A stretch of 64,000 bases of DNA from Anaerocolumna cellulosilytica (lineage in GTDB: Bacteria; Bacillota; Clostridia; Lachnospirales; Lachnospiraceae): NCBI RefSeq assembly GCF_014218335.1, contig NZ_AP023367.1, forward strand, positions 77,001 through 141,000. Direction: 5' to 3'. The position numbers were made by a program, and so were the translations under genes. This document shows, one piece after another, positions 54,128 through 63,162 of the stretch (position 1 is the stretch's first letter; each line of letters starts with the position of its first letter). The notes beneath the pieces are model-generated. The model saw only the letters and a program-made list of their open reading frames with translations. It searched no databases and was not told the DNA's origin.

Positions 54128-55915
54128 TTATTTTTTAAAAATAGCACCAAAACGGCATTTTTCCATACAAGCACCGCATTTAATACACTTATCCTGTATG
54201 ATAAAATGTACTTCCTTAACTTTCCCTTCAATAGCACCATTTGGACAGGTTCTTGCACATAAGGTACAGCCTTTACATTTATCAGCTTCAATGACATAGG
54301 ACAATAAGGCTTTACATACTCCTGCGGGACATTTTTTATCCACTACATGTGAGATATATTCGTCCTTAAAATAGCGTAAAGTAGATAATACAGGATTTGG
54401 AGCAGTTTGGCCAAGGCCGCATAGGGAATTTTCTTTTATGTGGTAGCAAAGCTCTTCCAATTTATCAAGGTCTTCCAAGGTTCCCTGACCTTTTGTAATC
54501 TTGTCAAGCATTTCATACATACGCTTAGTACCGATACGGCAGGGGGTACATTTTCCGCAGGACTCATCTACGGTAAACTCTAAGAAGAACTTCGCAATAT
54601 CAACCATACAGTTATCTTCATCCATTACAATTAGACCCCCGGAACCCATCATGGAGCCGATACCGATTAAGTTATCATAATCAATGGGGATATCAAAATG
54701 TTCTTCGGGAATACATCCGCCGGAAGGACCGCCGGTCTGGGCAGCTTTGAACTTCTTGCCGTCTGGAATACCACCGCCGATTTGTTCTACAACTTCTCGA
54801 AGTGTAGTTCCCATAGGAATCTCCACAAGGCCTGTATTCTTAATCTTACCGCCGAGGGCGAATACTTTAGTACCTTTTGATTTTTCCGTACCCATAGCGG
54901 CAAACCATTCGGGGCCGTTTAATATAATCTGGGGAATATTAGCGTAGGTTTCTACGTTATTTAAAATAGTAGGCTTTCCGAATAACCCTTTTTGGGCAGG
55001 AAAGGGAGGTCTTGGACGAGGTTCCCCTCGGTTGCCTTCAATGGAAGTCATAAGGGCAGTTTCTTCACCGCATACAAAGGCTCCTGCACCAAGTCTTAAG
55101 CCGATGTCAAAATCAAAGCCTGTGCCAAAGATATTTTTACCTAGCATGCCATATTCTCTTGCCTGAGCAATGGCAATTTCCAGACGCTCAACAGCAATCG
55201 GGTATTCTGCACGAACATAGATATAGCCTTGGGAAGCACCAATAGCATAGCCGGCAATTGCCATAGCTTCTAATACTACATGAGGGTCGCCCTCGAGTAC
55301 AGAACGATCCATGAAAGCGCCTGGGTCTCCTTCATCGGCATTACAGCAAACATATTTCTGGTCAGCATCATTTGCTTTTGCAAGCTTCCATTTCAGACCG
55401 GTTGGGAAACCGCCGCCGCCACGGCCGCGAAGTCCACTGTCTAAAAGCGTCTGAATGACCTGATCGGGTGTACATTCGGTTAATACCTTTCCTAACGCTT
55501 CATAGCCGTGGGTTCCAATGTATTCTTCAATCTTTTCCGGATTAATAACACCGCAGTTACGCAGTGCAATTCGATGCTGTTTTTTATAAAAATCTGTTTC
55601 ATTAAGGGACTTAATTCCATTGTCAGTTACAGTTTCAGTATATAAGAGTCTGGTTACCGGTCTTCCTTTTAATAAATGCTCTGTTACGATTTCGGGAATA
55701 TCCTCTGGCTTTACCATAGAGTAAAAGGCAGCATCCGGATATACAATCATAATGGGACCTAAGGCACAAAGTCCGTGACAGCCGGTTTGAACAACAGAAA
55801 CTTCTTTTTCCAGACCATTTTTATCAATTTCTGTCTGTAAGGTTTCAATGATTTTAGTGCTTCCGGAGGAGGTGCATCCGGTACCACCACAAACTAATAC
55901 ATGTGAACGAAACAT
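54128..55915 (-). CDS. hydB: NAD-linked hydrogenase subunit HydB (NuoF-like)
   Basis: A 595-residue flavoprotein. It has an N-terminal thioredoxin-like [2Fe-2S] domain (CGGTGCTSSG, then QTGCHGLCALGP), a NuoF core with FMN/NADH motifs GLRGRGGGGFPTGLKW and CNADEGDPGAFMDRS, and the [4Fe-4S] motif ESCGKCTPCRIGTKRM. Two C-terminal [4Fe-4S] motifs follow (CKGCTLCARTCP, CIKCGACMEKC). It carries the NAD(H) site of the HydABC complex, passing electrons between NADH, ferredoxin and the H-cluster subunit. Lies 33 bp upstream of hydA. Confidence 0.95.
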   Translation of the reverse strand: MFRSHVLVCGGTGCTSSGSTKIIETLQTEIDKNGLEKEVSVVQTGCHGLCALGPIMIVYPDAAFYSMVKPEDIPEIVTEHLLKGRPVTRLLYTETVTDNGIKSLNETDFYKKQHRIALRNCGVINPEKIEEYIGTHGYEALGKVLTECTPDQVIQTLLDSGLRGRGGGGFPTGLKWKLAKANDADQKYVCCNADEGDPGAFMDRSVLEGDPHVVLEAMAIAGYAIGASQGYIYVRAEYPIAVERLEIAIAQAREYGMLGKNIFGTGFDFDIGLRLGAGAFVCGEETALMTSIEGNRGEPRPRPPFPAQKGLFGKPTILNNVETYANIPQIILNGPEWFAAMGTEKSKGTKVFALGGKIKNTGLVEIPMGTTLREVVEQIGGGIPDGKKFKAAQTGGPSGGCIPEEHFDIPIDYDNLIGIGSMMGSGGLIVMDEDNCMVDIAKFFLEFTVDESCGKCTPCRIGTKRMYEMLDKITKGQGTLEDLDKLEELCYHIKENSLCGLGQTAPNPVLSTLRYFKDEYISHVVDKKCPAGVCKALLSYVIEADKCKGCTLCARTCPNGAIEGKVKEVHFIIQDKCIKCGACMEKCRFGAIFKK

Positions 55916-55918
55916 ATT

Positions 55919-56293
55919 TTAAATCCTCCCTTCAGAGCTGATTGTGTATTGGCTGACAACCTGACCGCGGATTAAGTGCTGCTCCACTATCTCCAAAGCT
56001 TTTTCGGGAGTCATCTTCACATATGTTACTTTATCTTTATTTGGTTCAAATACTTCAACGATAGGCTCGTACTGGCATAAACCAATACAGCCGGTTTGCA
56101 ATACCGCTATATTAGAAAGGGATTTTTCCTGTACTGCATCAGAAAGGGCAGTAAGGACCGGTCTGGCTCCACTTGCAATGCCGCAGGTTGCCATTCCCAC
56201 TACAACTTTGGTTTGGTCAGAGGATTCAAAGCGTAAGCCCACCTGACTTTGCATCTTTTCTCTAATCTCTCTTAATTCCTCTAGAGTCTTCAT
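55919..56293 (-). CDS. HndB-like (2Fe-2S) ferredoxin-domain protein
   Basis: A 124-residue protein from ATG 56293 (GGGAG upstream; a longer reading to 56344 lacks a ribosome binding site). It has a helical start, MKTLEELREIREKMQ, then a thioredoxin-like [2Fe-2S] fold with GMATCGIASGA and QTGCIGLCQYEP holding four cysteines. Matches HndB of the Desulfovibrio NADP-reducing hydrogenase in length and pattern. Probably an electron-transfer partner of HydB/HydA. It ends three bases before hydB starts. Confidence 0.88.
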   Translation of the reverse strand: MKTLEELREIREKMQSQVGLRFESSDQTKVVVGMATCGIASGARPVLTALSDAVQEKSLSNIAVLQTGCIGLCQYEPIVEVFEPNKDKVTYVKMTPEKALEIVEQHLIRGQVVSQYTISSEGRI

Positions 56294-56484
56294 ATAATAA
56301 CTCCCATCTGTGTGCCCTAATGCATTGACACGGGTGTATGGCACGAGTGTCTTGACACTTGCACACGTACGAATAAGGATATGCTCCTTACAAATTAATA
56401 GGAAACAACTATGTTAAAAATTTATCAAAGTTTTGCGAAAAAAGCTTGAACATAAACTGGAATTGGGTCTTTATGATATTAAAG

Positions 56485-57042
56485 TTAGAATACGATTCCT
56501 CCGTCTGTTTCAGCTTGATTCTCAACGAAATATTCTTTTATATAGGTTGAAACTTCAGGACTATAAAAAGGTATATCCTTAAGGATTTCACGAAATTCTC
56601 TGGTATCTAAGGTAAAGCCTTTGTTATCAACATGGTAACAGTACAAAAAATCTACCGTTGTATGACAGATAACCAAGGAGCATATAACTAAAGCCATATC
56701 GCCTAAAGGCATACGGTCAATATGATTTAATTTAAATACAGCCATAAGGGTAGTTCCCCCACCCGGTTTTGAAGCAATATGTAAATGTCCGCCGGTTAAG
56801 AGTGCCGCCTGCTTTAAAAAGGGAATCCCTAACCCCACGGTTCTTGTGGTTCGTGTGGTATAAAAAGGGTCTTCAGCTTTTCTAAGCTCTACAGCCGTCA
56901 TTCCGCACCCATTGTCGGTTATAGATAGAGTAAGAGTCTCTGCTCTTGTATCTATTCTGACTGTAATCTGAATAAAGTCAGCTCCGGCTCTTAGGGAATT
57001 TTGCGCTGCATCTAATACATGAAGAGAAATTTCTGTCATCAT
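56485..57042 (-). CDS. GHKL-type ATP-binding protein (HATPase_c)
   Basis: The 185-residue protein has a complete Bergerat fold. The N box is LHVLDAAQNSLRAGADFI, G1 is LSITDNGCGM, G2 is RTVGLGIPFLKQAALLTGG, and GGGTTLMAVF closes the site. There is no histidine-phosphorylation (HisKA) domain and no membrane segment; the C-terminal 65 residues are unassigned. It resembles the ATPase half of sensor kinases or of RsbW-like anti-sigma kinases. Genes like it recur in clostridial hydrogenase operons. The role is unknown; phospho-signalling to or from the HydS/PP2C genes nearby is inference. Confidence 0.85.
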   Translation of the reverse strand: MMTEISLHVLDAAQNSLRAGADFIQITVRIDTRAETLTLSITDNGCGMTAVELRKAEDPFYTTRTTRTVGLGIPFLKQAALLTGGHLHIASKPGGGTTLMAVFKLNHIDRMPLGDMALVICSLVICHTTVDFLYCYHVDNKGFTLDTREFREILKDIPFYSPEVSTYIKEYFVENQAETDGGIVF

Positions 57043-57056
57043 AGGATTACCAATGG

Positions 57057-57551
57057 TTATTCATATTTTGCAAGGATATCTTTGATTTCATCTACGGTTA
57101 ACCTGCCGTATACATCTTCATTAATGGTTAACACGGGAGCTAAGCCGCATGCGCCGATACAACGACAGGCATCAAGAGAAAATTTACCATCAGGTGTGCA
57201 TTCTCCGCCTTCAACATGAAGCAGCTCCATTAGTTTATTGTAGATATCACCGGAGCCCTTTACATAACAGGCAGTACCAAGACATACGGAAATCTTGTAT
57301 TTACCTTTGGGATTCAGTGAAAATTGAGAGTAAAATGTTACAACTCCATAGACTTTTTCCAAGGGAATATCCATTTCATTGGAAATGATAGTTTGTACCT
57401 CGACAGGAAGATATCCATAGATATTTTGTGCTTCCTGGAGAATAGGCATCAAAGCGCCGTCGTCATCTTTGTATTTCTGAATGACTTTAAGAAGTTGTGC
57501 TTCTTGCTCTTTAGAGCCGGCAAAAGGGACTGTTTTTTTCTGGGAACCCAT
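57057..57551 (-). CDS. hydC: NAD-linked hydrogenase subunit HydC (NuoE-like)
   Basis: A 164-residue thioredoxin-like [2Fe-2S] protein of the NuoE family. The four cluster cysteines are in CLGTACYVKGSG and ACRCIGACGLAPV. The N-terminal helical part has GALMPILQEAQNIYGYLPVEVQTII. AAGGAGG precedes the ATG. First gene of the operon hydC, ATPase, hndB-like, hydB, hydA; it ends 14 bp before the ATPase start. Completes the trimeric hydrogenase. Confidence 0.94.
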   Translation of the reverse strand: MGSQKKTVPFAGSKEQEAQLLKVIQKYKDDDGALMPILQEAQNIYGYLPVEVQTIISNEMDIPLEKVYGVVTFYSQFSLNPKGKYKISVCLGTACYVKGSGDIYNKLMELLHVEGGECTPDGKFSLDACRCIGACGLAPVLTINEDVYGRLTVDEIKDILAKYE

Positions 57552-57974
57552 TTCTTAACCTCCTTGAATTTGTTGTCTGTTCTTAGATTAGGTAATTATA
57601 GCTCGGACTACTGGGATAGCCGGGTCAGATACTCATCTTAAAGTTCAGACTGCATAGCTGTTATTCGAATTTTATGCCGAAGGGGTGAAATACTACAAAA
57701 AAACTAATTATTATACAATTTCCTATCGGCAAACAATATCAGTATAGCATGTTATTGATAAAAAATCTATATGTATTATAAATTTCACAGAAGATGCTTT
57801 TTAATAAACTGAAATATATTTTATTTTATAAAAAATATATAAAGTTGATTAACTTATATAGCAATGTTATACTATAAATCAAGATTTATAATAGTAACGT
57901 TGTTATAATTGTACATTCGGTTGTAACGTGGCTTACGGAGAAGTCAAAGTGAGTATAGAAAGGGATGATATATC
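57552..57974. other. Divergent control region of the hydrogenase locus
   Basis: About 420 bp, very AT-rich near 57770-57900, between hydC (-) and the DRTGG gene (+). It must hold both promoters. TAACGTTGTTATAAT (about 57893) and GTTGTAACGT further on contain short inverted parts, but I see no clear Rex site. Confidence 0.4.
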
Positions 57975-58328
57975 ATGAGTTTACAGGAATTACTGAATAA
58001 GAAGTTATTCAAAGTAATCAATACCGGCAGTTGTTTGGAAACCGTATTAACCAAACCTTTTTGTTGTGATTTACTAAGCAGTGCCATGAGTAAAGCACCG
58101 GCTGGAGGGGTATGGATTACAGTCATAGCCAATATGAATACGTTAGCAGTAGCCTCTCTTACGAAGGTGGCATGTATTATTCTGGCAGAGGGCGTTACAC
58201 CGGACAGTCAGACACTAAAAAAAGCCCGTGAGCAGCAGATTACAGTACTGGCTTCCGAGCAGCCTATTTTTGAGACTTCTCTTTTGATATATGAACTTAT
58301 ACAGAATGATTATAAGAGAAGTTTGTAA
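57975..58328 (+). CDS. DRTGG-domain protein
   Basis: A 117-residue protein consisting almost wholly of a DRTGG-like domain: LLNKKLFKVINTGSCLETVLTKPFCCDLLSSAMSKAPAGGVWIT, then IILAEGVTPDSQTLKKAREQQITVLASE. DRTGG domains occur in phosphotransacetylases, CBS-pyrophosphatases and as stand-alone proteins near HydS-type hydrogenases; some bind nucleotides. It is the only plus-strand gene in the locus, divergent from hydC, with AAAGGGATG before the ATG and a terminator after it. The function is not known; a regulatory role is likely by context. Confidence 0.82.
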   Translation: MSLQELLNKKLFKVINTGSCLETVLTKPFCCDLLSSAMSKAPAGGVWITVIANMNTLAVASLTKVACIILAEGVTPDSQTLKKAREQQITVLASEQPIFETSLLIYELIQNDYKRSL

Positions 58329-58473
58329 TCTAGTTAGTATAAGAAGCAGAACTATATTCCAGATGGTTCGGGTATTTGGTATCGAGATAGATTTTAGAGC
58401 AGTATGCAGATTATTGCAACGATGATGATTTACTATAATATCTTAAAAAGGAATTGTATTCCCCGACATAACC

Positions 58474-58520
58474 AGGAAATCACTGTTGTCTGCTTGAGTT
58501 GCAGTTATGATTTCCTTTTT
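58474..58520 (+). terminator. Terminator of the DRTGG gene
   Basis: AGGAAATCA (58474-58482) pairs with TGATTTCCT (58508-58516), followed by TTTT. Confidence 0.85.
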
Positions 58521-58567
58521 CTGGGGTTTGATTTGGGGAGTTATCCATTCAGGATAAAGGAATGTTT

Positions 58568-60025
58568 TTACTTTGAATGCATGGAGAATTCCAGCTCTTC
58601 ATAACTTTTCAGGTTTTCATGAATGTCCCTTGCATCTGCTTTTGCAAATAATTTTTCACGATTGACACCTGCCACTCGTCCGGTTAAGATGCTTCCGGGC
58701 CCATTTAAGCATCCGCCCTCGCATACCATACCTTCTAAGAAATCCTCCGGTAATCTTCCGGCTTTTAAAAGTGTAAGTGCTTTTTTACATTCAGCTGCAC
58801 CATTGCAGGCTTTTACAGTTATGTTGGTATTTTCTTCTCTTTCTTTTAGTGATTGAATAACGGAAGCAGTTACACCGCCTGAAACACAGAACTTTTTGCC
58901 GTAAATACTACCCTGCTGAATGCTTTCTTCTGTGGGCTTTAACTCCACATCTTTTGCACGTATCATAGCATATAATTCATCTAAAGTTAAGGCATAATCC
59001 GCACCTTTTAAGCCAAGGGTATCTAAGACTTCCCCTTTTTTTGCCATACAAGGGCCAATAAATACACAGACGGCATCCGGTTCCATTGCTTTTATTAACT
59101 TAGCAGTAGCCGTCATGGGTGAAACGGTCGTTGACATGTTATCCTGTAACATGGGAAAATGCTTACGAATCATATTGACAAAAGCGGGGCAGCAGGAGGT
59201 GGTCATCTTCTTACTTTCCTTGTAAGCTTCTGCCCATTCTTCGGATTCGCTGGCAGCAACAAAATCCGCACCTAAAGCTACTTCATAAACTCCGTTAAAA
59301 CCGATTTCTTTTAAAGCTTCTGAGATACTAGAAAAAGTAACGGCTGCGCCGAACTGTCCTTCCCAGGCAGGTGCTAACATAGCGTACACTTTAAGCTGTG
59401 GCTTCGTGAGAAGACGAATTACATCTACCATAAAGGAACGGTCCGAAATAGCTCCAAATGGACAGTTTTTAATACATTGTCCACAGTTGATACACTTTTC
59501 TTCATTGATTACAACAATATTGTTTTCATCCATAGTAATAGCGTCTGCCGGGCAGCTTCTCTTACAGGGACGTGTTAAATCAGCTATGGCGTTGTAGGGA
59601 CAGGCTTGAGAACATTTTCCACATTCCTTACATTGATTTGGATCAATATGCGCTCTGTCTCTTAACATAGTAATGGCATTAAAGTTACAGGAAGCCTGAC
59701 ATCGCTTTCCAACACACTTTTGACAGTTATCTGTTACAACGAAACGTGTAATTGGACATCCTTCACAGGCTGAATTGATAACCTGAACAATGTTTTTTGA
59801 TTCTACCCCGGCAAGGGGGGCTTTTCCTTCCGCCAGTCGAATTCTCTGACGGATAATTTCTCTTTCTTTGTAGATGCAGCAACGGAAATTGGCTTGTGGG
59901 CCCGGGATTAGGTCAAAGGGCAGGCCCTCCTTCTTTTCCTCCAGTTCTCCGTTATAAGCAAGCTTTGCAACTTCAAATAACACTTCCTGCTTAATTGCAT
60001 CTATGTTGTTGTTCATTTCTAACAT
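58568..60025 (-). CDS. Ferredoxin [FeFe]-hydrogenase, group-B-like
   Basis: A 485-residue protein. An N-terminal helical segment (about 1-75) is followed by a Cys-rich region with several [4Fe-4S] motifs (CQKCVGKRCQASC, CKECGKCSQAC, CINCGQCIKNC). The H-cluster domain has L1 TSCCPAF, L2 GPCMAKKGE and L3 EGMVCEGGCLNGPG. The Phe in L1 and Gly in L2, with no HydA-type N-terminal [2Fe-2S] domain, fit the group B (CpIII-like) enzymes. It probably exchanges electrons with ferredoxin. GAGGAG lies upstream of the ATG. It follows the phosphatase gene on the same strand with a 180-bp gap. Confidence 0.9.
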   Translation of the reverse strand: MLEMNNNIDAIKQEVLFEVAKLAYNGELEEKKEGLPFDLIPGPQANFRCCIYKEREIIRQRIRLAEGKAPLAGVESKNIVQVINSACEGCPITRFVVTDNCQKCVGKRCQASCNFNAITMLRDRAHIDPNQCKECGKCSQACPYNAIADLTRPCKRSCPADAITMDENNIVVINEEKCINCGQCIKNCPFGAISDRSFMVDVIRLLTKPQLKVYAMLAPAWEGQFGAAVTFSSISEALKEIGFNGVYEVALGADFVAASESEEWAEAYKESKKMTTSCCPAFVNMIRKHFPMLQDNMSTTVSPMTATAKLIKAMEPDAVCVFIGPCMAKKGEVLDTLGLKGADYALTLDELYAMIRAKDVELKPTEESIQQGSIYGKKFCVSGGVTASVIQSLKEREENTNITVKACNGAAECKKALTLLKAGRLPEDFLEGMVCEGGCLNGPGSILTGRVAGVNREKLFAKADARDIHENLKSYEELEFSMHSK

Positions 60026-60205
60026 ATCGTCACTCCTCGTTATGTAAACTAGTCTGCAAGTTTGGACTTACACAAACAGTTAGGTGTGAAGTTAGTAAAG
60101 ATTAGCCGTTTGTTTATGCTTTGCCCGAGGGTGATTATACCAGTTTTTCAGAAAGAAGTATATGTTAAATTCAGATGAACTTTATCGTAAGTTTTCCGGA
60201 AATGA

Positions 60206-61378
60206 TTAGTAATATTTTAAAATAACTTCTTTTCCCATCTTTTTAGCGGTATCCCTTATTTGCTCAACGAGGTGCATACGAATGCTTAAGTCAAAGGGGA
60301 GTCCGGGATTTTGATGTGCCTCATTTATGGCTCTGCCGACATAAAGGTTTAAGACAGAGCAGTCTTCAATGATCAGTTTTGCAACCTGGGAGCCGCCATT
60401 TTCTTTATCTAGTTCCTCAAAGAAAAATTCATCTACAATTCCGTCCAGATAATGCTTTAGTAATGCCAACGCTCTTGATAAGGTCAAGACCCCTTCCGTT
60501 ACCAAATCCATATTTTTCATGGTTGCAGTAGGGGGAAGAGCTGGGTCAGTATAATTCAGGGAAGTAATAATGGGAATGTCCAAAATTCTGGAGACGATAT
60601 TGGCGCTGGTTCCTCCACAGATAATCCGTTTTCCCGGAGCATTCATAAAATCATGAATTAACAGCTCATCATCCTCCTTTTTTAAAGGAGGGCCGGTAAA
60701 GAGGTTTAATACTTTCATATTTGTAATTCTTGCAACAGCAACAGTGGTGTCATCCCCCGGTATCTGCATATATAAGTCGTCACAGGCTTTGGTTAGTACC
60801 GCTGCTAACCTTAAGGAAGATAGGGTCTCCTTAGCAGCAGCTAGAGCATAATCAGCCATGCTTTGCCAGGTCCATCCAAAGTTTAATAACTGCCCAACAC
60901 CGGCATGGATTACACCGTCACTCATCAGAATAAAGCAATCGTTTAAGATGGCCTGAAAACGACATTCCCGAATTGTTTTATTCTCAATGGTACGTTCCTT
61001 AAAGGGTAGATTAGTCAGCTTACCGTCCCTAATAAAAACACAGCAGGGATTGTCGAATTCCACCAGATAGGCTTCACCATTATGACTTATCTGTAAAATA
61101 CTAAAAGTGGAATAGGCTACCTGTCTTACCTGACAGACAGGCAGCGTCTTGACGATGGTTTCCACACAATCATCAATACCGGCACCATTTAAAAACATAG
61201 TACCTAATATTTTTGACGTTAAGGTAGCAAGAATATTTGCTTTTACCCCGCTGCCCATTCCGTCAGCTAATATCATAATACTGGAATTCTCGGTTTTTAG
61301 GATTTCAACTTTATCACCACAAAGTTCTTCATGATGTTTGTTTAAACTTTTATATGAGGCATCGATACTTACATTCAT
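60206..61378 (-). CDS. PP2C/SpoIIE-type serine phosphatase with extra C-terminal domain
   Basis: The 390-residue protein has a complete SpoIIE-like PP2C domain in residues 1-218: the metal-binding Asp motifs are in LADGMGSGVKAN, LMSDGVIHAG and GDDTTVAVARI. Residues 220-390 form a second domain (FMNAPGKRIICGGTSANIVSRIL to DLSIRMHLVEQIRDTAKKMG) that I cannot assign. No membrane segment. The gene lies 35 bp after hydS, and such phosphatases are linked to HydS sensors in other Clostridia (hfs loci). It would reverse phosphorylation of an unknown partner according to H2 or redox state. AGGAG precedes the ATG. Confidence 0.9.
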   Translation of the reverse strand: MNVSIDASYKSLNKHHEELCGDKVEILKTENSSIMILADGMGSGVKANILATLTSKILGTMFLNGAGIDDCVETIVKTLPVCQVRQVAYSTFSILQISHNGEAYLVEFDNPCCVFIRDGKLTNLPFKERTIENKTIRECRFQAILNDCFILMSDGVIHAGVGQLLNFGWTWQSMADYALAAAKETLSSLRLAAVLTKACDDLYMQIPGDDTTVAVARITNMKVLNLFTGPPLKKEDDELLIHDFMNAPGKRIICGGTSANIVSRILDIPIITSLNYTDPALPPTATMKNMDLVTEGVLTLSRALALLKHYLDGIVDEFFFEELDKENGGSQVAKLIIEDCSVLNLYVGRAINEAHQNPGLPFDLSIRMHLVEQIRDTAKKMGKEVILKYY

Positions 61379-61413
61379 GGCTTTACTCCTGTCCGCTCTA
61401 TTGTCTATCAGCC

Positions 61414-63162
61414 CTATGATTTTTTATGAGGCTGGTCGATTCCGTCATTTAATATGGTATCTCTTAATTTGGTAAGGGTAACTTTGGTTTCTGCGGTAGT
61501 TTCTCCCAACAGGCCGGCTATCTGCTGTGCAACAAACATCTGCTTATCAATTACCTTTTGTGCCATTTCAATGGTATCTACTTTGATTTTATAGGCTTGT
61601 CGGTTTAACTCTTCCTCCTTGGTGATATCCTGAAAAATACCAAGGACAGCATTTTGCTCGTGAATATATACAATATTTTGTAAAGTAGTAAGACCACGTT
61701 CCGTATACTCCACTTTTTTACCCATAATGGCCTTTTTGGTTTGTAGAACTTCTTCGAAATCTGTGTGATCAATTAATTCATACAGGTACTTTTCACGGGC
61801 TTTTAATCTGGGAATATGAAAATAGATTTCAGCCGCGCCGCTAAATTCTACAATCCGCATCTCAGCGTCCACAAGGATAATAATATTAGGGGTCATGTCA
61901 AGAACAACATTAGCCATAGATTGTGCCCTTTCATGCATATACGGAATGCACATGGTAAGCTCTGCTTTACCCTGATATACGGCAATGGCTTTTTCCTTAC
62001 AGCTAATATAACCACAGGCTCCGCAATTAAGCTCATCCTCTAGTTTGGTTTTACCTATTTTTCTAAGAATATGCTTAATTTCATCACTGGTAGGCAAAGG
62101 GTCTTTGGGAGAACGGTCGACAAATACTTTATGAAAAGAGATATCTTTGGCTCTCTCATAAAAGTTTTTTTCTGTAATTGGTTTTTTGGGTATAGCTTCC
62201 TCCATATCAAGCTTCACTTTAAAGCGGGAGATGGCTGCCCGGTCAACGGCAGGCCCTTTGATACAACCCCCGTTACAGAGGTCTGCTTCTATGAAGCAGC
62301 CTGATACTTCACCCCGTTCCATGCTTTCAAACAATTCAATGCAGTTTTTAATTCCATGGACGTAGAACTTTCGATATCCGTCAGCAGCACCATCTTTTTT
62401 GGTGGCAACAACAGAGGACAACACGCCGCTGCTGATTGGATATAGTCGGTTTACCATGGGATTTGGGTTCATGGGAGGGGTATCCTTAAGAGCTAGTATA
62501 TCAATATTCTCCTCCAAAAGCCATTGCTTAACTTCGGAAAAATTAATAACAGCGTCTATGTAGCCTACGGTTCTCGGGTCACTTTCAGCCTCCCGTTTTT
62601 TTGAAATACAAGGACCTAAGAATACAATTTTGACACCGTGCCCGAATTCTTTCCGAATTAATTTACCATGGGCAATCATGGGAGAGTCTACCGGAGCCAT
62701 ATATCTTGTCAGCGAAGGATAATAGATTTCAATTAAGTCATTTACACTGGGGCAGCAGGTGGTTATTATATTCTCCATCTTCCCCTCCGTCAGCAGTCTA
62801 TTATATTCTCTTGTGACATAGGCTGCACCCTCAGCCGTTTCCCGTACCATGGTAAAGCCCAGCTTCAATAAAGCAGTAATAACCTGCCCGGGTGTATTGT
62901 ACTTAAGTACGCCAAGATAAGCAGGAGCAATGGAAATGATAGTCGGAAGGTTATCCTTTAAATATCCTTTTACCTTATCCAAATCACTGATAAAGGATTT
63001 GGCATTTTGGGGACAGGCTTCCAGACAATGACCACAGAGAATGCATTTATCATTCATTATCTGTGCCTGTTCATTTTTAACCATGATAGCTTTTACATCA
63101 CAGGTACGCACGCATTTATAACAGTTCTTGCATTTTGCTTCTTTAAAGCCGATTACATTCAT
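61414..63162 (-). CDS. hydS: HydS-type sensory [FeFe]-hydrogenase with PAS domain
   Basis: A 582-residue protein. Two N-terminal [4Fe-4S] motifs (CKNCYKCVRTC, CILCGHCLEAC) are followed by an H-cluster domain with L1 TTCCPSV, L2 GPCISKKRE and L3 EADLCNGGCIKGP. Then come a further Cys motif (NCGACGYISCKEKA with a distant Cys), a PAS domain (about 430-535, MTPNIIILVDAEMRIVEFSG to VLGIFQDITKEEEL), and a C-terminal helix with an RLxxQ-like tail. This is the group C sensory layout, and all L1-L3 cysteines are present. It has no kinase domain, so the output is likely through the adjacent PP2C phosphatase. Overlaps the upstream ferredoxin gene by 4 bp. Confidence 0.92.
   Translation of the reverse strand: MNVIGFKEAKCKNCYKCVRTCDVKAIMVKNEQAQIMNDKCILCGHCLEACPQNAKSFISDLDKVKGYLKDNLPTIISIAPAYLGVLKYNTPGQVITALLKLGFTMVRETAEGAAYVTREYNRLLTEGKMENIITTCCPSVNDLIEIYYPSLTRYMAPVDSPMIAHGKLIRKEFGHGVKIVFLGPCISKKREAESDPRTVGYIDAVINFSEVKQWLLEENIDILALKDTPPMNPNPMVNRLYPISSGVLSSVVATKKDGAADGYRKFYVHGIKNCIELFESMERGEVSGCFIEADLCNGGCIKGPAVDRAAISRFKVKLDMEEAIPKKPITEKNFYERAKDISFHKVFVDRSPKDPLPTSDEIKHILRKIGKTKLEDELNCGACGYISCKEKAIAVYQGKAELTMCIPYMHERAQSMANVVLDMTPNIIILVDAEMRIVEFSGAAEIYFHIPRLKAREKYLYELIDHTDFEEVLQTKKAIMGKKVEYTERGLTTLQNIVYIHEQNAVLGIFQDITKEEELNRQAYKIKVDTIEMAQKVIDKQMFVAQQIAGLLGETTAETKVTLTKLRDTILNDGIDQPHKKS

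Noticed and set aside
57552-57974. Rex operator for the hydrogenase operon
   Set aside because: TTGTTA occurs near 57898, but the second half-site does not match the TTGTTAANNNNTTAACAA pattern well enough to call.
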